Source: a virus
IMG/VR virus record: IMGVR_UViG_3300005584_000023
Span: 1-31,248 of that record
Reading direction: 5' to 3' (one strand)
Length of the DNA stretch: 31,248 bases
Shown here: in pieces, positions 1 through 7,195 of the stretch
How the letters are laid out: each line of letters starts with the position of its first letter
Position numbering within the stretch: the stretch's first letter is position 1
The notes under the pieces: model-generated
Database searches by the model: none
The model's input: the letters and a program-made list of their open reading frames with translations, nothing else
Told to the model about the DNA's origin: nothing
Made by a program: the position numbers and the translations under genes

Positions 1-3000
1 CGTTTAAGTTCAGCCTGTTTTGCGGGATCAGTTTCCGTCTGCAATTGGGTTATTAAAGCAGGCAACGAAGATCGAGAACCAGAAGAGCTTACAGATGCAG
101 AAGTTGCAGACATTACGTTAAGCGGACCACCACCAGCCGAAGATGATCCATTAAGCCCATAAGAAACATTAGACGAAGTAGCAGGTGTTCCTCCGCCATT
201 AGCCAATTGTGCTAGGTTTTTTCCAATCGCAGTAGAGTATTTTGTTCCAGCCGTATTAAAGGCATCGCTACCTACTACGCCCGTGTTCAACCATTTAGAA
301 GCGCCACCTGCACCCTGATTATGCGCGTAGCCTAGAATCTCTAATTGTTTTTCAGGTGCAGCATTAGCGTATTTAGGATTTCTCATTAATTGCTTACGGT
401 TAGAATCTGTATAAGCCTCAAAGAACGTTTCTTGCATATCAGGATTTTTAAGAAATTCTTCGGTGGAAGGCGGACGAACACCTAGTTTACGTGCCGTTTC
501 ATTAATCTCGTCTCTACCCATTTGATAACGTCCAGCAAATCTACCACTGGAGCCACCCATAATATCATACTTGCCGTTTGATTCTATCTTAGCAATTGAT
601 TCCTTAAAAGTGTTGTATTGATCTCCCGAAATCTTCATATTGGAAGTTAACATACCAGAAGTAAAAGGCACTGATGGAGAACCTACGGAACTAGAAGACC
701 CACCACCACCACCACCAGAAGTAGACCCAGCCCCTGAAACTTGAACACCTCCACCAGCCCTACCATTTGATGATACCTGTGAGGGTACAGAAACTCCAGA
801 AGTTCTGACGTTTGCAGCATTAGAACTGCCACCACTATTGAAGTTATTATAATTATTACCACTAGCATAATCTCCCTCAACTATCGCTTCCCCTACTTGT
901 TTGCCCAGCTCTTTAGCGGCGCTTTCGCCTATTATTAAATTCATAGTTGCCGGTTGAATAGTTACCGTGCCATCATCGTTACCTCCTTTCTGTTGATAAG
1001 AACGGACACCTAGACCTTGAGGACCATCGACAAGAGGCATAATGGCTTCGCTGCTGCCCTTTTCAGACATGCTGAACGCAGCACCGTTGGCTGTAACGCC
1101 AACTGCACCCACACCAGAACCACCACCGACTACAATACCACCCTTTGATCTAGCTTCCAAATCAGGAGAACGACTCAAAGCCTCAAATATCATCTTGTTA
1201 CTGGCTTTAAGCCTGCCGAGAGTTTCTACGTACGCAGGATTGCTAGGATCAGATGGCGCAACACCATTTGCCAGCATCCATTCAACCGCATCACGCTTTT
1301 GATTAGGTGATGCTTGTCCTGACGTTAATTGTGCCCACGAACTTTCTTGCGTAAGGTTTAATTTGGCACCACGCAGTCCAGATAAATCAACAGGTGATGG
1401 CGCAGGCGTACTATTAATAAAAGATTTAATCTCTTCGGCCAACATAGCGGCTTCGGGTGGAATGTTCGCCTTTACGTTAGCTATCGGCGTGCCATTACTA
1501 AGCGAAGTCGCGTAATTATCAATGGCAGTAGTGGCACTTTCACCGATCTTATAGCCTACATCAGTAAATGTTGCCTGATTGGCTTTATTAGCAAGAAACT
1601 CCCTAGAACGAGGATTACGCATTGCACTGGCTAAATCAGCCGGTAATGCAGAGGCATCAACACGTTGATTGTCAGACCATCCTGTAGCCGTCAAACTTTG
1701 TGAATCAACCTTATTCATAACACTGCGCCGGACAAGATTAATGAACGGCACACTAGTACCAAGCTCTTCGGCTGAGACCGAATTGCCTGCCATTATACGA
1801 TGTGCTAGAATCTCAGCACGTTCATTGTTAGCAGGATTAAAGACTTTATCATAGCTACTTAAAACACCACGTTCTACAGTTCCATCCATAAATTTATTAG
1901 GTGTAACCGCTTGCATGGCTGCTGCACCTAATGAGGCAATAGAAGTTCCAACACCAATAGCAGCACCAACCCCGCGATCAAGTATAGTTGCTGATCCTGG
2001 CGCCATTCCTAGATTAGTTTCTGCAAGTGCAGCCCCCAATGCTGCATCTAATGGAACACCTGCACCAGCGCTTGCTACTTTTGTAACGCCACCTATAACT
2101 TTACCTGCTAACTTAACACCTGGAACATTGCCAATAGCCTCGGCAGTACGAGCTATAACTCCAGGACGTGATGCGGTATCCGCTGCACCGGCAGGAACAC
2201 TAGCTGCGGTATCCGCTGCACCGGCAGGAACACTAGCTGCACCGGCAGGAACACTAGCTGCAGCCGCTTTAGTTGTACTTGCTGCACTACCAACACCTGC
2301 CGCACTAGCGGCTGACGCTGCCGTGGTAGCTGCCATTTTCGCAGCATCAGAGAGCTTACTTACTAAACTATTGACGTTTTCTAAAGCTGTACTAATCTTA
2401 TTTCCAGCGGCATCACCAATATCACCAATAGCAGTGCCAATAGACTTGGCATGGTCAACAATGGAACCTGAGAACTTCAAAAATTCATCAGTGGCACCCG
2501 ACAACCCCGTTTTAACAGAGTCTTTCAGTGCGGCTACTTTAGAACTTATAGAGCTTGTCCATTCATCCATGGCATTTATAGCAGATGGAATAAGGCTCTT
2601 GATTTGATCGGGAAGTTTGCTTAGACGGCTGCTAACGTCATCGACAAATTCACCGATATGTGTGCCCGTTTTATTAAATGCATCACGAACCGGCTCTAGT
2701 CCTTGACTAATGCGATCTTTTAGCTTGTCTAATGACGTGCCTGCGTCATCAATGAACGTATTGACACGCTTAATAACATCGTCATAAGCGGTAGCCATAC
2801 CACCTTGCCAACGCTTTAGCGTTTCATCCAGTGCATTAGCACTGTTATCCCACATGCCGTTAAATTCAGTAAACTTCTTACTGAACCAATCGCTCAGGTT
2901 ACTCCAACGTGCTGCCAGGGCTTTTTCTGCATCATCAAAGAATCGCCCAATACCAGCGCCGCCTTCCATCATAGCGCCTAAAATACCACCAGTACCAGCG

Positions 3001-3971
3001 GCAATAGCAACTTTGCCTTTCTTTAGCAAAGCCATTAAACTGCCGCCAATGCCGCGCATCCATTTGCCTACTTTAGCCAATAATCCACCAGCTAAAGCAC
3101 CACCTAATAGATCACCGATACCACCAGAGTTCTTATCCTTAGAGGCTTTCTTTAATCCATCCAGACGTGCGAATAGACGCCGTTCAAAGCCGGTCCAGAA
3201 ATCCTGTTGCCATTCCTGATGTTCACTATCACGCTGCATCTGGCGTCTATTCAACGCCATAGATGCTCTATCGTTTGCCGTATTTGGGCGGTTATTGTTT
3301 GCTGCCTGATTAGGTCTAGCAGATGTGTTCGTGAAACTAGGCATATCACGCCCAGCAGAACTTACATTATTTGATCGTGTGGAATTGCGCTGATTGCGGC
3401 TTACAGAGCTTACAGCTTGCTGCAACATACTGTGAGCGTTATCATTGCCTGTGCGCCTGTTTTGTGCGCGTGGCATACTAAAGTTTATGCGTGACGGACC
3501 ACTACCTGTATTGATAGCAGCCCCACCACGCAGCAAAGGAATACGCCGGTTACTTGGTGCGTTATTAGCAAATGCCGTGATGTTTTCAGCAAATGCATTT
3601 TCAGCCTGCACACGACGTACACACAGTGCTACTAATGCCTTGTATTTAGCCTGCAAAGCGTCGATGTAGTCTTCTAAAACGCTGGTTAGACGGCCTTCTG
3701 CATTAAATTTCTTGGCTCGAACAAAGAAGCCTTTAGCCTGTTGGATAATGTTGTTGGTTTCATCAATCATCGGCCAGACTTCACGCGCACTTAATGAAGT
3801 CTGGCTATTTCTTGTGCCAATTCGGGCAGCTTCACGGCGTAGTTCTGTTGCACGTCTATTAAACGTGATAACAGCATTGCGCCGCATCCGCTCGCTTTCT
3901 GTAGTAGTGCGAAGCAGGTTACTATCTAATGCAGGTTCTGAATTTCTTTTTAATACATTTGCAGAAGGCAT
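1..3971 (-). CDS. Tail tape-measure protein with lysozyme/transglycosylase-like domain (3' end outside window)
   Basis: This frame has no stop from ATG 3971 to the window edge, giving at least 1,323 residues. It is the largest tail gene and follows the tube and chaperone-position genes, which is the usual place of the tape measure; that protein fills the tube and sets tail length. The N-terminal part is helical and polar, followed by Ala/Gly-rich stretches that could insert in membrane and by an Ala-rich tandem repeat (2173-2259). After a Gly/Ser linker with six consecutive glycines (about 699-719) comes a lysozyme-like domain at about 210-620. It contains IAKIESNGKYD with a candidate catalytic Glu near residue 1130 (codon 582-584), then a GRYQM segment and a YAHNQG segment, as in murein transglycosylase folds. 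Such domains help locally open the cell wall during DNA injection. A ribosome site reading AGGAG lies upstream of the ATG. The tape-measure role is inferred from size and position; the enzyme class from motifs. Confidence 0.85.
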   Translation of the reverse strand, partial: MPSANVLKRNSEPALDSNLLRTTTESERMRRNAVITFNRRATELRREAARIGTRNSQTSLSAREVWPMIDETNNIIQQAKGFFVRAKKFNAEGRLTSVLEDYIDALQAKYKALVALCVRRVQAENAFAENITAFANNAPSNRRIPLLRGGAAINTGSGPSRINFSMPRAQNRRTGNDNAHSMLQQAVSSVSRNQRNSTRSNNVSSAGRDMPSFTNTSARPNQAANNNRPNTANDRASMALNRRQMQRDSEHQEWQQDFWTGFERRLFARLDGLKKASKDKNSGGIGDLLGGALAGGLLAKVGKWMRGIGGSLMALLKKGKVAIAAGTGGILGAMMEGGAGIGRFFDDAEKALAARWSNLSDWFSKKFTEFNGMWDNSANALDETLKRWQGGMATAYDDVIKRVNTFIDDAGTSLDKLKDRISQGLEPVRDAFNKTGTHIGEFVDDVSSRLSKLPDQIKSLIPSAINAMDEWTSSISSKVAALKDSVKTGLSGATDEFLKFSGSIVDHAKSIGTAIGDIGDAAGNKISTALENVNSLVSKLSDAAKMAATTAASAASAAGVGSAASTTKAAAASVPAGAASVPAGAADTAASVPAGAADTASRPGVIARTAEAIGNVPGVKLAGKVIGGVTKVASAGAGVPLDAALGAALAETNLGMAPGSATILDRGVGAAIGVGTSIASLGAAAMQAVTPNKFMDGTVERGVLSSYDKVFNPANNERAEILAHRIMAGNSVSAEELGTSVPFINLVRRSVMNKVDSQSLTATGWSDNQRVDASALPADLASAMRNPRSREFLANKANQATFTDVGYKIGESATTAIDNYATSLSNGTPIANVKANIPPEAAMLAEEIKSFINSTPAPSPVDLSGLRGAKLNLTQESSWAQLTSGQASPNQKRDAVEWMLANGVAPSDPSNPAYVETLGRLKASNKMIFEALSRSPDLEARSKGGIVVGGGSGVGAVGVTANGAAFSMSEKGSSEAIMPLVDGPQGLGVRSYQQKGGNDDGTVTIQPATMNLIIGESAAKELGKQVGEAIVEGDYASGNNYNNFNSGGSSNAANVRTSGVSVPSQVSSNGRAGGGVQVSGAGSTSGGGGGGSSSSVGSPSVPFTSGMLTSNMKISGDQYNTFKESIAKIESNGKYDIMGGSSGRFAGRYQMGRDEINETARKLGVRPPSTEEFLKNPDMQETFFEAYTDSNRKQLMRNPKYANAAPEKQLEILGYAHNQGAGGASKWLNTGVVGSDAFNTAGTKYSTAIGKNLAQLANGGGTPATSSNVSYGLNGSSSAGGGPLNVMSATSASVSSSGSRSSLPALITQLQTETDPAKQAELK
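2173..2259 (-). repeat. In-frame tandem repeat in the tape-measure gene (33 bp x2 plus 21 bp)
   Basis: Two perfect 33-bp copies (2173-2205 and 2206-2238) are followed by a 21-bp partial copy (2239-2259). All units are multiples of three. In the minus frame they encode repeated ASVPAGA units, the longer copies with an added ADTA. The identity at DNA level suggests recent duplication by slippage. Confidence 0.9.
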
Positions 3972-3974
3972 AAA

Positions 3975-4265
3975 CTATCTCCTACGCTTCCAACGGATCG
4001 GACCAGCACTAGGGCGGGCGGCTTGTCGATTGGCAGTTGATTGTGCAGTTCGTTGATCTTGGGCCGCGCGTTTATTTCTAATCTCAGCATCACGTAAATC
4101 CTCGGCCAGTTTAACGCTATAATAAAGCAACTGGCTGATACGTGTTTCATCTGGAACAAAGCAATGAAAATGTGACATCAAATTGTAGCGACGTGCTTCT
4201 ATCAATTCTTCACTATAGGTTGGGAAAGAAATCGAGGACTCCAACGTTGAGTGTAATGGACTCAA
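3975..4265 (-). CDS. Small protein in tail-chaperone position, overlapping the preceding gene
   Basis: A 96-residue Arg/Ala-rich helical protein ends 4 nt before the tape-measure start. It overlaps the 3' end of the preceding gene by 53 nt in another frame. Many tailed phages carry two overlapping tail-assembly chaperone genes here (G/GT of lambda, similar pairs in Mu and P2), joined by programmed frameshifting; the position matches but I recognise no sequence similarity. The start is uncertain. TTG at 4265 has GAGG (4280-4283) 14 nt upstream, CTG at 4271 would have better spacing, and ATG at 4178 has no clear ribosome site. It could instead be translated only by frameshifting from the preceding gene. 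Confidence 0.65.
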   Translation of the reverse strand: MSPLHSTLESSISFPTYSEELIEARRYNLMSHFHCFVPDETRISQLLYYSVKLAEDLRDAEIRNKRAAQDQRTAQSTANRQAARPSAGPIRWKRRR

Positions 4266-4294
4266 TGTCAGGTAGTACCTCGCCTCCCTCAGTT
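4213..4294 (-). other. Two-frame overlap between tail-chaperone-position genes
   Basis: Here the 454-residue frame and the following 96-residue frame are both open; the second frame has its nearest upstream stop at 4293-4295. Moving from the first to the second needs a +1 (or -2) shift. A possible +1 site is CCC-A just before the tandem TAG TGA stops, where a proline tRNA could re-pair on CCA. This is a candidate only. Confidence 0.35.
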
Positions 4295-5577
4295 AAACTA
4301 TCACGTATTTCCTTGGCTTCCCGTGCTGCTTCATCCGCTTCTGCCATACGTGCTATATAGACACCAGAGTTTAACTCACGAATAGACTCAGCTTCCAGAC
4401 GCAAATAACTTTCTTGTTTTTCTAATGAATCCGCCCATTTATCTGGATCAAATTTAGCATCTGTTACATCAGCACGCTCTACAACACCAAAGTTTATCGC
4501 ACGCCTAAATTCATTCAACTGTTCAAGGATATCGACGCTATCAGCACCAAGCTCCATCATAGCGTCGATCTTATCTTGAATCTCTGTAGGTCCGCCGTCT
4601 TCACGCCCTATCCCACGAAAGAACTGAGCCCGTAATAGCAGATCAGTCTCTTCTTCGTCGAGATTTTCCGTCATAAAGACTTCCATCTCTCGAACTGTAG
4701 GGATACAAAAGCCCTTTGCGGTCCATTCAAGGTATTCTTCTTCACTGATAGTAGGCGTATCATACTTCAAGTTGGTATCAGTGATACGATAGTCATTGCG
4801 ATTGCCATATTTAGAGGTCCAAGACACTAAAAATGGCGTCGAAGTATACGAATTAAACCTATGCCAATAAAGCAGATAGAAGAAATCAGGCACGGCAAAG
4901 TCGCGAATATCAATGGCAGGGTCTAATGTCGCACCTACAGCATCAATAAATGCGGTAATGTTCTGTGTTTTCTGTGCCCGACTGATCTGCACCTGATCGG
5001 GTATGTTGATCTTTCGAACTTGCAGGTCTTTCCAGGGATAAAACACAAAGCCCGATAACAACGGCACACGCTCAAAATGGGCTGCACGGTTTATCTGCTT
5101 AGTGACAAATCTAGGCTTTCCTGTATATACTTGAGTGCTTTCATCAGCGTCCTTATCTTCATCCTTAGCCCGCTTTCTACGAGCCTCATACTGTGCTGGT
5201 TTAATAGGGGGTGGCGTTAATGAGCCACCAAGAGCGGCTTTATTGCTTAATTCTTCGGTAGGTGTGCGCTTGGGTTGTTTGTTGGGCGGTTCATCTTCAT
5301 ACGGAATATCGTCTGATACACGATCTGCTGGCAACTGAACAACGTGTTCATTTACATTGGGCGCTCGCCGTGGCGGCGGTTGTGGGGTATTACCTGAAAG
5401 CTCTTGGTTCTGCTTTAACAAGGCTTGCATTTCATCGTGTTGGGCTTGCAGACTAACAGGTTGACCTGTAGAGGCATCAACCCCACCCGTTTCAGTGCTT
5501 TTCTGCAAATCACCTAATGTACGTGTGCCAAGTGATCTGCTAGAGGGTGGGCGGATAATGCGTGTGCTATCACTCAT
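4213..5577 (-). CDS. Tail assembly/baseplate protein in chaperone position, function unproven
   Basis: A 454-residue protein between the tube-like initiator gene and the tape measure. The first ~150 residues are low-complexity, Pro/Gln/Lys-rich and probably disordered. From about residue 155 there is a compact domain containing FVFYPWKDLQVRKINIPDQ and a region rich in aromatic residues (about 225-270). The last ~100 residues are acidic and helical. Position suggests a tail assembly chaperone or a baseplate-hub assembly protein like those T4 makes in its baseplate genes. It is longer than a typical chaperone, so the assignment is tentative. The 3' end overlaps the next gene. Confidence 0.7.
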   Translation of the reverse strand: MSDSTRIIRPPSSRSLGTRTLGDLQKSTETGGVDASTGQPVSLQAQHDEMQALLKQNQELSGNTPQPPPRRAPNVNEHVVQLPADRVSDDIPYEDEPPNKQPKRTPTEELSNKAALGGSLTPPPIKPAQYEARRKRAKDEDKDADESTQVYTGKPRFVTKQINRAAHFERVPLLSGFVFYPWKDLQVRKINIPDQVQISRAQKTQNITAFIDAVGATLDPAIDIRDFAVPDFFYLLYWHRFNSYTSTPFLVSWTSKYGNRNDYRITDTNLKYDTPTISEEEYLEWTAKGFCIPTVREMEVFMTENLDEEETDLLLRAQFFRGIGREDGGPTEIQDKIDAMMELGADSVDILEQLNEFRRAINFGVVERADVTDAKFDPDKWADSLEKQESYLRLEAESIRELNSGVYIARMAEADEAAREAKEIRDSLTEGGEVLPDIESITLNVGVLDFFPNL

Positions 5578-5610
5578 GATTAAAACCTTTGTATTTGTTT
5601 TTCAGCGGTT

Positions 5611-6474
5611 TTAACGAAATAAACTACGAAATTCGGAGCCAAAATTCTGTCTTGCGCTGCCGCCAACTATTCCACCAAGCTCTGTTCCTAGAGTTCGTGG
5701 TAGATTAATCAAGCTGCGTGCGGCTCCGACCGTTTCTCGCACTGAGCCAAGACCTTCATCAACCAAAGAACGAACCTCTCTGATTGGCTGCAATACCTGG
5801 TTGACCGTGCCTCTAATGTTGTCAGCAACACCGCGTACGTTGCTAACGAATTGTCTAAATTGATTAAGTGGATTAGCCGCTCCACCTAGACCGTTCATAA
5901 TGGAAAAAGAAGTGCCTGCACCAACCTGGATAACATCTTCATCCACAGCAAAATCTGCTGTCACTGTAACAGGACTAGAACCATCGTAATTGTATGACAG
6001 TCCAGAGAACGTAGTAGGCCAGCAACCTAATGCACGACCTACCATAACGGGCGCTGTATTGGAAACATAGTCAAATGCAAATAGCGAAATGGGATGCTTG
6101 TAAATGGCAGGAATACCGTAGTTGTGTTCCTCATCTATAATGAGGTTTTCCCAGGAACGTAAATAACGCGTAACACCGTAGTTAATGTCTTCAAAAAACG
6201 TAATAGAGACGTTGGGAACAGACATAAAACGAGGGAAATTATGCCTTGCACCCGCTCTAAAACGTTGATCTGAGTCTATTTGCCGCACTGAAAACTCAAT
6301 ATTCTCCACCATACCAAAAGGTATAGTAGAGGTCCTAAGTAAACCCTGATATGGCACAGGAAATGAGGGTGTTCTAGTGCGAGGGATTAAATCAGGCAAA
6401 CGTACAACCCAGCGCCAAGAGGGTGCAGGTTCAGCCTTGCCACGCACTTGATTGAGATCAGGAATATAGGACAT
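5611..6474 (-). CDS. Second tail-tube-like protein, probable baseplate tube initiator
   Basis: A 287-residue protein following the tube gene. The first ~190 residues look like a tube fold: SVRQID and RHNFPRF segments, a FFEDINYGVTRYLRSWENL segment like the tube inner helix region, and a central LSYNYDG strand near the end of the domain. T4 gp54 and gp48 are tube-like proteins that cap the baseplate and nucleate tube polymerisation; this gene is likely their equivalent. The C-terminal ~90 residues are an amphipathic helical extension (repeated V-R-x-x-V patterns) absent from the tube protein, perhaps contacting the tape measure. ATG 6474 is chosen because AGGG lies about 10 nt upstream; a longer TTG start at 6498 has no ribosome site. 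Confidence 0.75.
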   Translation of the reverse strand: MSYIPDLNQVRGKAEPAPSWRWVVRLPDLIPRTRTPSFPVPYQGLLRTSTIPFGMVENIEFSVRQIDSDQRFRAGARHNFPRFMSVPNVSITFFEDINYGVTRYLRSWENLIIDEEHNYGIPAIYKHPISLFAFDYVSNTAPVMVGRALGCWPTTFSGLSYNYDGSSPVTVTADFAVDEDVIQVGAGTSFSIMNGLGGAANPLNQFRQFVSNVRGVADNIRGTVNQVLQPIREVRSLVDEGLGSVRETVGAARSLINLPRTLGTELGGIVGGSARQNFGSEFRSLFR

Positions 6475-6512
6475 TTTATATAGCCCTAAAAGCTTCAAAT
6501 AGAAGACATAAA

Positions 6513-6540
6513 TTAACCGGCCTAATTACAGGCCGGTTAA
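6513..6540 (-). terminator. Perfect 11-bp hairpin after the tube gene
   Basis: Stem TTAACCGGCCT/AGGCCGGTTAA with a 6-nt loop, 48 nt beyond the tube stop. On the minus strand it is followed by TTTATG rather than a long T run, so it may end transcription or protect the 3' end of tube mRNA. Confidence 0.6.
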
Positions 6541-6588
6541 TCATTCACCATCAGTGATAGATAACGTGCCTGCCACGGTCTCTATTGC

Positions 6589-7116
6589 TTATCGAATGGC
6601 GATATTACTCGGTTCATAATGGTCATATACAAAGCTCATGTTGACCAGATATGCCTGCGAGCTACTACCATCGTACTGAATAGAGGGCTTGCTTTGCGGT
6701 TGCAGACCGTAGAAGATCACTTCTTTAATAGCAAGGCCCGTGGTGTCATAGGTGATAAGACGCGGACCATCCAGAGCGTAAGAACGCTTGTATCCACCAG
6801 ACGTGCCTGAATTGGTGCCTGCGATAAACTCAAACCACGATTCAAACTGATTAGTGGTATCCATCGTGCGATCTTCAAGGTAGGCCACTGTAACCGTTCT
6901 TTCAAACGTACGACGACCACGAATATAGATCACATGACCATGCACAGGGACTTCAAAGGCTTCCTGTCCAGTGCCAGGATATTCAGCCTGTTGGCACTTA
7001 ACCACCATGTTACGGTCAGATGTTCCGCCTGGAATTGAGCCAAGAATAAACTCGAAGTCACTTGTAGTCATAATGTCGGGTAAGCCACGAACCCGGTCAA
7101 GAGAAATGCGAGGCAT
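6589..7116 (-). CDS. Tail tube protein
   Basis: A 175-residue protein directly downstream of the sheath gene, the standard sheath-tube order in myoviruses, and close in size to T4 gp19 (163 residues). It forms stacked hexameric rings through which DNA and tape measure pass. Visible features of the family are an N-terminal FEFILGSIPG strand, a central VHGHVIYIRGRRTFERTVTV beta region, a FESWFEFIAG helix and a C-terminal strand VNMSFVYDHYE. ATG 7116 has AGGAGA 6 nt upstream. A hairpin follows the gene, and a perfect palindrome separates it from the sheath gene, so the two may be expressed at different levels. Confidence 0.9.
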   Translation of the reverse strand: MPRISLDRVRGLPDIMTTSDFEFILGSIPGGTSDRNMVVKCQQAEYPGTGQEAFEVPVHGHVIYIRGRRTFERTVTVAYLEDRTMDTTNQFESWFEFIAGTNSGTSGGYKRSYALDGPRLITYDTTGLAIKEVIFYGLQPQSKPSIQYDGSSSQAYLVNMSFVYDHYEPSNIAIR

Positions 7117-7162
7117 ATAAGTTCTCCTATATCGATAGGACTTGTTAAATTAAAACCAACGT

Positions 7163-7190
7163 AGGCTGGGGTTTAATTAAACCCCAGCCT
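7163..7190 (-). terminator. Perfect 12-bp palindrome between sheath and tube genes
   Basis: AGGCTGGGGTTT and its exact complement flank an AATT loop, starting 5 nt after the sheath stop. The minus-strand T run (GGTTTTAATTT) begins only several bases after the stem, so it is a weak intrinsic terminator at best and may act as a 3' mRNA stabiliser or processing site. Confidence 0.6.
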
Positions 7191-7195
7191 TTGTA

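Noticed and set aside
1915-2607. Plus-strand ORF of 230 Ala/Pro-rich residues
   Set aside because: Antisense to the tape-measure gene, whose minus frame is continuous; composition is a shadow of Ala/Gly codons.
7163-7190. Perfect palindrome as a phage attachment or operator site
   Set aside because: No integrase or repressor genes, and it sits just after a highly expressed gene, like several others; mRNA hairpin is simpler.
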